From: Sphingomonadaceae bacterium
GTDB lineage: Bacteria; Pseudomonadota; Alphaproteobacteria; Sphingomonadales; Sphingomonadaceae
Length of the DNA: 15,367 nucleotides
Direction: 5' to 3'
Assembly: GCA_947442095.1 (NCBI GenBank)
Contig: CANEVG010000033.1
Coordinates: 1 to 15,367, forward strand
The notes below the pieces were generated by a model that was given only the letters and a program-made list of their open reading frames with translations, had not been told where the DNA came from and searched no databases. The position numbers were made by a program, and so were the translations under genes. Positions 1 through 6,186 of the stretch are shown one piece after another; the stretch's first letter is position 1, and each line of letters starts with the position of its first letter.

Positions 1-1298
1 GGGGCCTGCAACCGGCCGCCCAGCCTTCGAAACCTGTGGATATTCCAGCGCCGGTAACCGCGCCAACCCCGATCACGGCGCCAATCGCTGCACCGCGCTT
101 GTCCGCTGCGCCGGTAGTGCTGTCGCGGCTCGATGTTCCGCCCGGCACGCCGCTTCCTCCCGCGCCCGCGCCGCGGCCCCAAACCCAACCGCAGGTCCAA
201 GCCCAACCGTTGGCGCAGCCGGTCGTTCAGCCCATTCCTGTCGCAACACCGGCCCCACCCGCTCCGGCAGTTCAGGTCGCGCAGAGCACCCCGCAGGCCG
301 CATCCCCGCCCGTGCCCGCGCTGGCGCTGACGCTGGTGCCTCCGGCCCAATCGAGCCCGGCTCAGGCGGCACCCGTGCAGGCCCCCGCAGCACAAGCTCC
401 CATGCTTGCCGTCGGAGCACCGCAGCCCACAGCGCCGCCCGCGCCTCTGCCTAGCGCGGCGACAGCGCTGCCAAATCCGGCGCCCGGCTTCGCGCTTTCG
501 CCGGCGCCGTCCGCAGTCCAGCCCGCGCCGCCGCCACCTGCCGCAGTCGCCGCGGCTCCGGGCGATTTCCGCAGCCTGTTCGATGGGTTCAAGCCGCCGG
601 AACAGGAAGCCCAGCCCAGCACCGCCGCAGTCGATCTTGCGCGCCTTGAGGCGCTCCGTCAGGCCGCCCCCAAAAGCAGCCGCGTCAAGGGCAAGGAGCG
701 CGGCGAACGCCCCGATGGTCCGGTCGCTGTGTCGCGCACCAGCGACGACGAGCCGGGTCCGGCGTTCGCCTCCACCAAATTGGCCAATGACACCTCAAAA
801 GATACGGCAAAGGACCGGGCCAAGGCCGCCACTGATAAGGCCGCGAAGGACAAGGCTGCGCTCGACAAGGCCTGCCTTGAACTAGCGGCCAGGGCCAAGG
901 CCGGCAAAGGCAAGGCAGGCAAGACCAGCAAGACGGCAGCGGCCAAGGGCAAAGCGGGCAGGGGCCCCGTCTGCAAGACCGAAACCGGCAAGGATAAGGA
1001 CAAGGGCGCGAAGAACCAGCCGAGCCACGCCAGCCGCATCTGGGTGCAGGTCCTCACCGGCGGAAACCGCGAGGCCATGGGCCGCGAGTGGCAGGGCCTC
1101 GTGCGCGACGCAGCCATGCTCAAGGGCCGCAAGCCTTATATCACGCCGTGGCGCAGCAATTTTCGTTTGCTGACAGGGCCATTTGGCAGCAGCGCGGACG
1201 CGCAAGGCTTTGTCGACAAGCTGCGCAAGGACGGGGTGAGCGGCTTCGAGTGGACCAGCCCGGCGGGCCAAGCGGTCGATGGCCTGCAAGTGAAGTAG
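1..1298 (+). CDS. SPOR-domain protein, 5' end missing (C-terminal 431 residues)
   Basis: The reading frame is open from base 3 to the TAG at 1296-1298, so the gene starts outside the window; the GTG at 36 is in frame but has no reason to be the true start. The first roughly 190 visible residues are almost entirely Ala, Pro, Gln and Val, a low-complexity extended linker. A Lys/Ala-rich charged stretch follows (about 790-990), then a SPOR domain at about 1032-1262 with the family pattern of an aromatic/hydrophobic first strand (SRIWVQVLTGG), a central FRLLTGPF strand and a final helix. SPOR domains bind peptidoglycan strands stripped of stem peptides, usually at division sites. A periplasm-facing protein whose linker spans the wall is the likely topology. 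The missing N-terminus could hold TPR repeats or a membrane anchor, which cannot be judged here. The domain call is firm; the cellular role is inferred. Confidence 0.85.
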   Translation, partial: GLQPAAQPSKPVDIPAPVTAPTPITAPIAAPRLSAAPVVLSRLDVPPGTPLPPAPAPRPQTQPQVQAQPLAQPVVQPIPVATPAPPAPAVQVAQSTPQAASPPVPALALTLVPPAQSSPAQAAPVQAPAAQAPMLAVGAPQPTAPPAPLPSAATALPNPAPGFALSPAPSAVQPAPPPPAAVAAAPGDFRSLFDGFKPPEQEAQPSTAAVDLARLEALRQAAPKSSRVKGKERGERPDGPVAVSRTSDDEPGPAFASTKLANDTSKDTAKDRAKAATDKAAKDKAALDKACLELAARAKAGKGKAGKTSKTAAAKGKAGRGPVCKTETGKDKDKGAKNQPSHASRIWVQVLTGGNREAMGREWQGLVRDAAMLKGRKPYITPWRSNFRLLTGPFGSSADAQGFVDKLRKDGVSGFEWTSPAGQAVDGLQVK

Positions 1299-1461
1299 GC
1301 AGGTGCGGGTGCACAGGTGGCGCCCAGCTTCCGCCCCGCTTCTCCACAGCTTATGAACAGACTACTGGAGTTTTGCCCAGCCCTGCGCAGGCGCCCGATT
1401 GTCGCATGCGCTGTGCTCCGCGATGGCACGCAGGAGGTCTCCAGCCTCCCCAGACGGGTTT

Positions 1462-1466
1462 AAGGA
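1462..1466 (+). promoter_or_regulatory. Ribosome binding site that fixes the YbjN start
   Basis: AAGGA lies 7 bases before the ATG at 1474. The alternative upstream ATG at 1399 has no comparable motif, so this site decides the start. Confidence 0.6.
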
Positions 1467-1473
1467 ACACGCG

Positions 1474-1977
1474 ATGCGCACCGGCCAAGAAGACAGCGAA
1501 CGCGATGATGCTGCGCCGGTCGACATGCTTGCTTCGCTGTTCGAGGCGCGCGGCTGGCCGTGCGAATTCGTTTCGGATGACGAGATCCACGGAGAGATTC
1601 AGGGCAGCTGGGCCAGCTATCAGCTGCGCTGCATCTGGCGCGCCGAGGATCACGTGCTGCAGATCCTGTGCCTGCCTGATATCCGCGTGCCGGACGACAA
1701 GAAGACCGCTGTCTTCGAAGTCATGGCGCTGATCAACGAACAGGTCTGGCTCGGCCACTTCGACGTTTGGTCGAACGGCTCGGTGCTGCTCTATCGCCAC
1801 GGGTTGATGCTGGGTGACGATGGGCTGCTCAGCCTTGTCCAGGCACAGACCGCGATCGAGGCGGCGGTGGATGAGTGCGACCGCTTCTATCCGGCCTTCC
1901 AGTTCCTGCTCTGGGGTGACAAGACCCCCGCCGAAGCCCTCGCCAGCGCGCTGATTGACGCGGCAGGTGAGGCTTGA
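1474..1977 (+). CDS. YbjN domain-containing protein
   Basis: This 167-residue acidic protein matches the YbjN family (type III secretion chaperone-like fold). Its core runs from MLASLFEARGWPCEFV through the beta-rich middle (YQLRCIWRAEDHVLQILCLPDIRVP) to INEQVWLGHFDVW and a C-terminal FYPAFQFLLWG segment. The frame is open further upstream to an ATG at 1399, but the ATG at 1474 is preferred because AAGGA at 1462-1466 sits 7 bases before it and the homologous region begins only after it. The molecular function of the family is unknown; in enterobacteria YbjN has been linked to stress and motility phenotypes. The stop codon overlaps the proC start, so the two are probably translated from one message. 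Confidence 0.85.
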   Translation: MRTGQEDSERDDAAPVDMLASLFEARGWPCEFVSDDEIHGEIQGSWASYQLRCIWRAEDHVLQILCLPDIRVPDDKKTAVFEVMALINEQVWLGHFDVWSNGSVLLYRHGLMLGDDGLLSLVQAQTAIEAAVDECDRFYPAFQFLLWGDKTPAEALASALIDAAGEA

Positions 1978-2771
1978 GCGCCAGCATTCTCCAGTTCGGC
2001 TGCGGCAACATGGGCGGGGCGATGCTGGCGGGCTGGCTCGCCGCCGGATTTGATCCTGCCGCGTTCACCGTGGTTGATCCCATGCTGGCCGAGGCCCCTA
2101 CAGGTGTGCGCCTGCTGGCGGCCGCTCCGGATCGGGAGGTGCCTGCCGATGTGGTGCTGCTCGGCTTCAAGCCGCAGCAACTCGCCGCCTCTGCGCCCGC
2201 GATCCGCCCGCATGTTGGGCCAAGCACGCTGGTGCTGTCGATCCTGGCGGGCACCGAATGCGCGGCCTTGCGCGCGCATTTTCCCGAGGCGGCCGCGATC
2301 GTGCGCGTGATGCCCAATTTGGCCGCCGCGCTCGGCAAGTCGCCTATCGCGCTTTACGGCGATGCGCGCGGCGAGGCACGCGACCGGATTGAGGCGCTCA
2401 TGGCCCCGCTCGGCCCGGCCGAATGGCTGGCAGACGAGGAGGCGATGCACCTCGTCACCGCGCTCGCGGGTTCGGGTCCGGCCTTCCTATACCGCTTCAT
2501 CGACGCGCTGGCCGAGGCGGCCACCACGCTGGGCTTTCCGCGCGTGCAGGCAGACCGACTGGCGCTGGCGATGGTGGATGGCGCGGCTGCACTGGCTGCC
2601 GCTTCGCCGGACGGCCCCGGCGAACTCGCACGCCGCGTTGCCAGCCCCGGCGGCACGACCGAAGCCGGGCTAAAGATGCTTGATGAGCAGGGACGGCTGG
2701 TGGCGCTGCTGACCGACACCTTGCGCGGCGCGCGCGACCGTAGCGTGGAAATGACGCGGCGAGATGCATAA
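1974..2771 (+). CDS. proC: Pyrroline-5-carboxylate reductase (ProC)
   Basis: ProC reduces 1-pyrroline-5-carboxylate to L-proline with NAD(P)H, the last step of proline synthesis, in the cytoplasm. The 265-residue product has the N-terminal Rossmann motif FGCGNMGGAM (residues 8-17), the RVMPN motif near 111-115, the catalytic-domain segment ALAGSGPAFLYRFIDALAEAA (from about 164) and the P5CR signature SPGGTTEAGL (224-233). Length is normal for the family. The start is TTG at 1974: an in-frame TGA at 1968-1970 rules out anything further upstream, and AGGTGAGG at 1965-1972 is the ribosome binding site. The start overlaps the YbjN stop (TTGA), indicating translational coupling. proB lies about 3.4 kb downstream and proA is not in the window. 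Confidence 0.96.
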   Translation: MSASILQFGCGNMGGAMLAGWLAAGFDPAAFTVVDPMLAEAPTGVRLLAAAPDREVPADVVLLGFKPQQLAASAPAIRPHVGPSTLVLSILAGTECAALRAHFPEAAAIVRVMPNLAAALGKSPIALYGDARGEARDRIEALMAPLGPAEWLADEEAMHLVTALAGSGPAFLYRFIDALAEAATTLGFPRVQADRLALAMVDGAAALAAASPDGPGELARRVASPGGTTEAGLKMLDEQGRLVALLTDTLRGARDRSVEMTRRDA

Positions 2772-2824
2772 TTCCTAAACCTCGCCTTATTACAAATCGC
2801 GACACGTCCTTATGGATGTACCGC

Positions 2825-2853
2825 TTGAAACTCGGGCGGAATGGGACGATATT
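2825..2853 (+). promoter_or_regulatory. Candidate sigma-70-type promoter for the Bax inhibitor-1 gene
   Basis: TTGAAA at 2825-2830 and GATATT at 2848-2853 are separated by 17 bases, 45 bases before the preferred ATG at 2899. Both hexamers are close to consensus in an otherwise GC-rich region. This supports starting the gene at 2899 rather than at the in-frame ATG at 2812, which would put the promoter inside the coding region. Confidence 0.4.
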
Positions 2854-2898
2854 GACCACTATTGGCCCATCCCGGGCCGAAACGGAGTTTTGTACGTC

Positions 2899-3642
2899 AT
2901 GGCAAACTGGAACGACCCCCAGCCCTCGGGCTGGAGCCAGGCTGGATTGAACGCTTCGGCGGGTCTCGCCGGGCGCGGCGCGGTCTACGATGCGGGCCTG
3001 CGCCGTTACATGCTGTCGATCTACAACTACATGGCCTCGGGCATTCTGCTCTCGGGCATTGTTGCGCTGCTGTTCGCCAGCAGCGGCATGGCCGAAGCGG
3101 TGTTCGGCACCCCGCTGCGCTGGCTGATCGCGCTGGCGCCGCTGGCGTTCGTGATGATAATGAGCTTCGGCGTCAACCGGATCTCGACCACTGCGATGCA
3201 GGCGATGTTCTGGGCCTTCAGCGTGACGATGGGGCTGTCGCTCTCGTCGATCTTCTTCATCTACACGGGGCCGTCGATCGCGGCGACGTTCTTCGCCACC
3301 GCAGGCGCATTCGCGGGTCTCAGCCTCTATGGCTATACCACGACGAAGAGCTTGTCGGGCCTCGGCACGTTCCTGATCATGGGCCTTGTTGGCATTCTGA
3401 TCGCCAGCGTGATCAACATCTTCCTGCAGTCGCCGGGCCTTGCCTGGGGCATCAGCTTCCTTGGTGTGCTGATCTTCGCAGGCCTCACCGCTTACGATAC
3501 GCAGAAGCTCAAGCTGATGTACGATCAGGTGGCGGGCACCGATTTCGCGGGCAAGATGATCGTGCTGGGCGCGCTGACGCTCTACCTCGATTTCATCAAC
3601 ATGTTCACCTTCCTGCTGCAGTTCATGGGTGATCGCCGCTAA
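2899..3642 (+). CDS. Bax inhibitor-1 (BI-1)/YccA family integral membrane protein
   Basis: The 247-residue protein has a soluble Asn/Gly/Ser-rich N-terminus of about 40 residues, followed by about seven hydrophobic segments (roughly 42-61, 72-90, 101-121, 124-144, 155-177, 180-199 and 221-241). Family hallmarks are the FGVNRIS motif (90-96), the GLTAYDTQKLK motif with Asp200, and LYLDFINMF with Asp231. The last two carry the paired acidic residues known as the pH-sensing gate in the Bacillus homologue YetJ, a calcium leak channel. The start at 2899 (MANWNDP) is chosen because GGAG at 2884-2887 and a promoter-like sequence precede it; the frame stays open to an ATG at 2812. It is followed by a strong hairpin and probably forms its own transcription unit. 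Transport activity in this organism is inferred from homologues only. Confidence 0.9.
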   Translation: MANWNDPQPSGWSQAGLNASAGLAGRGAVYDAGLRRYMLSIYNYMASGILLSGIVALLFASSGMAEAVFGTPLRWLIALAPLAFVMIMSFGVNRISTTAMQAMFWAFSVTMGLSLSSIFFIYTGPSIAATFFATAGAFAGLSLYGYTTTKSLSGLGTFLIMGLVGILIASVINIFLQSPGLAWGISFLGVLIFAGLTAYDTQKLKLMYDQVAGTDFAGKMIVLGALTLYLDFINMFTFLLQFMGDRR

Positions 3643-3672
3643 ATTCGGCCACTCCAGCTATCAACATGCCGT

Positions 3673-3708
3673 GCCCGGCGGGCCCTCTGGCTCGCCGGGC
3701 ATTTCATT
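3673..3708 (+). terminator. Rho-independent terminator after the BI-1 gene
   Basis: A 12-bp stem runs from 3673-3684 to 3689-3700, with CTCT as the loop and one G-U pair, beginning 30 bases after the TAA. It is followed by the T-rich tract ATTTCATT. The stem is very GC-rich, as expected of an intrinsic terminator; the T tract is interrupted. Confidence 0.7.
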
Positions 3709-3746
3709 TGCGGGTCGAACGGCTTAGATCCGCGCCGTGAAGTCCG

Positions 3747-3778
3747 GTCGTCAGGTCCGCCGCCAAGGCGGGGACGAC
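3747..3778. repeat. Intergenic hairpin upstream of the lipoprotein gene
   Basis: Two nested arms pair here: GTCGTC (3747-3752) with GACGAC (3773-3778), and CCGCC (3757-3761) with GGCGG (3767-3771) around GCCAA. It lies 30 bases before the start at 3808. The reverse strand resembles the widespread REP-like motif containing CCCCGCC and GGCGG, so it may be a dispersed palindrome rather than a gene-specific element. Confidence 0.5.
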
Positions 3779-3807
3779 ACCGCTGTTTCCCCGAGGGACC
3801 CGTCAGC

Positions 3808-4521
3808 ATGTATCGTTGCCAGCGCCCTTCAGCGCCTTCGTCCGGGATAACCCTTAGTGTTTACCGCGTAGCGCTTGCCGCGCTTCTCGTGTTCGCCATG
3901 GCCTCGTGCGCACCTAAGGCCCCGCCGCCGCCGCCGCCTCCTGCGCCGCCCAAGGTGGTGGTGCCGCCGCCGCCCCGGCCCAAGCCGCCAAACGGCGCGA
4001 GCGATAATCTTGCGTTTCCCCCGGTCGATGCCGCCGGCCTGCGCCAGTCGGTCAATCGCGGCATCAGCCCGGCGCAGACACTGTGGAACTTGCGCTCGGC
4101 GCTCAATGTCGCCGCGCTCAATTGCAACGGCCCCCAGCACGCAGAGATTTTGCCGCGCTACAAGGCCTTCCTGAAGACCAACGCCAAAGTCCTCACTGCC
4201 ACGAACAAGAAGGTCGATGCGGAATTCAAGGCCCGCCACGGCGCAAAGTTCATCGCCCCGCGTGAGGCTTACATGACCTCGGTCTACAACCACTTCGCAC
4301 TGCCGCCTGCCATGCCCGAATTCTGCAATGCGGCGCTTGCAGTGACCGCCGAGGCGGTCACGATTAAGCCGGTCGAGCTGGAGGCCTTTGCCAGCCGCGG
4401 CTTGCCGAGCATCGAGGTGGTCTACGACGATTTCTACCGCCGCTACGAAAAGTACCGCGCCGATCTGGCCGCGTGGCAGGCCCGCTATGGCGCACCCGCG
4501 CTGGTTCGTTCAGCGCCCTGA
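3808..4521 (+). CDS. Proline-rich putative lipoprotein, unknown function
   Basis: This 237-residue protein has a hydrophobic signal segment (VALAALLVFAMASC, residues 21-34) ending in a lipobox-like MASC, so Cys34 would be lipidated. Next comes a proline-rich tether (residues 38-62, with a run of seven prolines), which would space the domain from the membrane. The remaining ~170 residues are a mostly helical globular domain with two cysteines (in LNCNGPQ and EFCNAAL) that could form a disulfide, and a Tyr/Arg-rich amphipathic C-terminal helix (DDFYRRYEKYRADLAAWQARYG). I do not recognise a named family; it resembles conserved hypothetical proteins of sphingomonads. GAGGGA at 3793-3798, 9 bases before the ATG, supports the start. 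Methionine at the -3 lipobox position is less common than leucine, so lipidation is likely but not certain. Confidence 0.75.
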   Translation: MYRCQRPSAPSSGITLSVYRVALAALLVFAMASCAPKAPPPPPPPAPPKVVVPPPPRPKPPNGASDNLAFPPVDAAGLRQSVNRGISPAQTLWNLRSALNVAALNCNGPQHAEILPRYKAFLKTNAKVLTATNKKVDAEFKARHGAKFIAPREAYMTSVYNHFALPPAMPEFCNAALAVTAEAVTIKPVELEAFASRGLPSIEVVYDDFYRRYEKYRADLAAWQARYGAPALVRSAP

Positions 4522-4628
4522 GCCAATTAGCTCTTGGCAAATCCGCCGCCCTTGGGCTAAGGCGCGCGCTCTCGGAGGGCTGCGCGCTGGCGCGGTCTGA
4601 GGGACGTATGCTTTAGTATACTGGGAAC

Positions 4629-4704
<76 letters not shown>

Positions 4705-4710
4705 GTATGC

Positions 4711-4835
4711 CGTAAATTGGCCATGTACGGCCTGCGAACGGCACCTTTCTGCGCTTTCAGGCTCACGTACTGGACGTACGCTGCTCGCCGGCTCTCGAAA
4801 GGTACCATTCTCGGCTCGTCCAGAGCCAATTTCCG
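4711..4835. repeat. 125-bp imperfect palindrome between tRNA-Ala and obgE
   Basis: The element is symmetric about base 4773 without gaps. The outer arms, 4711-4749 and 4797-4835, match at 29 of 39 positions as Watson-Crick pairs plus two G-T pairs, including an uninterrupted 8-bp block (4714-4721 with 4825-4832) and a 7-bp block (4743-4749 with 4797-4803). The core is CGTAC-TGGAC-GTACG at 4766-4780. The parts between core and arms pair poorly. It begins 6 bases after the tRNA 3' end and ends 64 bases before obgE. It could be a dispersed miniature inverted-repeat element or a structured RNA in a tRNA-obgE transcript; the sequence alone does not decide. Confidence 0.75.
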
Positions 4836-4899
4836 ACATAACGGTTCCATCCGCCAACCTTGCGCGACACGTTGCGCGTTTTCCGTTAGAACAATCCCC

Positions 4900-5955
4900 A
4901 TGCATTTTCTCGATCAGGCCAAGATTTTCATCCGTTCGGGCGCCGGCGGGCCCGGTGCGGTCAGTTTCCGGCGCGAGAAGTATGAGGAATATGGCGGCCC
5001 TGATGGCGGCAATGGCGGTAAGGGCGGCGATATCGTGTTCGAAGCGATTGCCGGGCTTAATACGCTGATCGATTTTCGCTACACCCAGCACTTCAAGGCG
5101 CAGCGAGGCATTGGCGGCATGGGTAAGAACCGTACCGGCGCTGGCGGTCAGGATCTGGTTGTCAAAGTCCCCATCGGCACGCAGGTGATCCACGACGACG
5201 GCGAGACGGTACTGCTCGATCTCACTGAACCCGGCCAGCAGGTTTTGCTGCTGCGCGGGGGCGACGGCGGGCGCGGCAACCTTTCCTACAAAACCTCTAC
5301 CAACCGTGCGCCCCGTCAGTCCGGCCCTGGCTGGCCGGGCGAGGAAATGTACGTGTGGTTGCGGCTCAAGCTTCTGGCGGATGCGGGCCTGGTCGGCCTG
5401 CCCAATGCGGGCAAGTCCACTTTCATCAACCAGATCACCAACACCAAGGCCAAAGTGGGCGATTATGCGTTCACCACCTTGCGCCCGCAGCTTGGCGTCG
5501 TGCGCCACCGCATGCGCGAATTCGTGCTGGCCGACATTCCCGGCCTGATTGCCGGTGCCGCCGAAGGGGCAGGGGTGGGCGACCGCTTCCTTGGCCATAT
5601 CGAACGCTGCCGCGTACTGATCCATCTGATTGACATTCATGGCACCGATCCGGTCGAGGCCATGGCCGTGATCGAGGACGAGCTCGAAGCCTACGGCGGC
5701 GGGCTGGAAGACAAGCCGCGCCTGATCGCGCTCAACAAGATCGATCTCGTCGACGCCGAATTGGTGCGCGCTTTCAGCAAGGAACTGCTTGAAGCGGGCG
5801 CGGACCGCGTGTTCCCGATCTCGGGAGCGACCGGCAAGGGCATCGACGCGCTGCTCGACGGCGTGCTCGGCTATCTGCCAGACGTGACCACCACCGAACG
5901 GCCGACCGGCGCGGTGGAAGATGCGGCAGATGCCGCGCCGTGGTCGCCGTTTTGA
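4900..5955 (+). CDS. obgE: Obg family GTPase (ObgE/CgtA)
   Basis: This essential GTPase associates with the 50S ribosomal subunit and takes part in ribosome maturation and stringent-type growth control. The 351-residue product has the glycine-rich Obg fold (1-157, with GGPDGGNGGKGGD at 32-44 and GGDGGRGNL at 120-128). The G domain shows G1 GLPNAGKST (166-174), G2 YAFTT (189-193), G3 DIPG (212-215), G4 NKID (279-282) and G5 SGATG (308-312). It ends in a short acidic tail. The start at 4900 (MHFLDQAKIF) matches the invariant start of the family; the frame is open upstream into the tRNA gene, which is an artefact. No strong ribosome binding site is visible. obgE followed by proB is a recurrent alphaproteobacterial order. 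Confidence 0.97.
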   Translation: MHFLDQAKIFIRSGAGGPGAVSFRREKYEEYGGPDGGNGGKGGDIVFEAIAGLNTLIDFRYTQHFKAQRGIGGMGKNRTGAGGQDLVVKVPIGTQVIHDDGETVLLDLTEPGQQVLLLRGGDGGRGNLSYKTSTNRAPRQSGPGWPGEEMYVWLRLKLLADAGLVGLPNAGKSTFINQITNTKAKVGDYAFTTLRPQLGVVRHRMREFVLADIPGLIAGAAEGAGVGDRFLGHIERCRVLIHLIDIHGTDPVEAMAVIEDELEAYGGGLEDKPRLIALNKIDLVDAELVRAFSKELLEAGADRVFPISGATGKGIDALLDGVLGYLPDVTTTERPTGAVEDAADAAPWSPF

Positions 5956-5976
5956 TCACTGCCGTTCAACCCTGAT

Positions 5977-6047
5977 CCGTTCGGGTCGAGCGGAGCCAGG
6001 ACATCGGTCGCTGGGTTTGGTGCCTTGACTGCGCTCGACCCGAACGG
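5977..6047. repeat. Intergenic inverted repeat with perfect 16-bp arms
   Basis: CCGTTCGGGTCGAGCG at 5977-5992 is exactly reverse-complementary to 6032-6047, with a 39-base spacer that itself can fold (CCAG at 5997-6000 with CTGG at 6011-6014). It begins 22 bases after the obgE stop. The motif resembles a family of dispersed palindromes (CCGTTCG-GTCGAGCG) that I associate with sphingomonad genomes. It could also weaken read-through from obgE. Confidence 0.8.
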
Positions 6048-6079
6048 GAATGGGTGGGGAACCGTCCTGAGCAGAAAAC

Positions 6080-6100
6080 AGGGACAGTCCCTATTTTTTT
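6080..6100 (+). terminator. Probable intrinsic terminator after obgE (also a known REP-like motif)
   Basis: AGGGAC-A-GTCCCT at 6080-6092 is followed by ATTTTTTT, a textbook short stem plus T tract. The realistic stem is four or five pairs because the loop must open. The GGGACAGTCCC core also occurs in a dispersed repeat seen in many bacterial genomes, so this terminator may have been supplied by a repeat. Confidence 0.6.
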
Positions 6101-6186
6101 CCGCGCTCTTTGTTCACCTGCGTCTCTGCGCGAAACCCCTTCCACCCCTTCCCGTACCGGCGCATTTCCCCTAAGCGCGCCCGACT

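Noticed and set aside
1341..1360. TCCACAGCTTATGAACA resembling a DnaA box cluster
   Set aside because: It does not match TTATCCACA in either orientation, and there is no AT-rich region or repeated box, so no origin is called.
1433..1449. GGAGG/CCTCC hairpin before the YbjN gene
   Set aside because: Five pairs with a 7-base loop is short and common in GC-rich DNA; no T tract or conserved partner.
2812..2898. Longer start for the BI-1 protein at 2812
   Set aside because: The added residues are not family-like, and a promoter-like pair sits inside them; 2899 has a Shine-Dalgarno sequence.
2862..3632. Long alternative frame across the BI-1 gene and many antisense frames in other genes
   Set aside because: These are high-GC shadow frames with His/Arg/Pro-rich low-quality translations overlapping well-supported genes.
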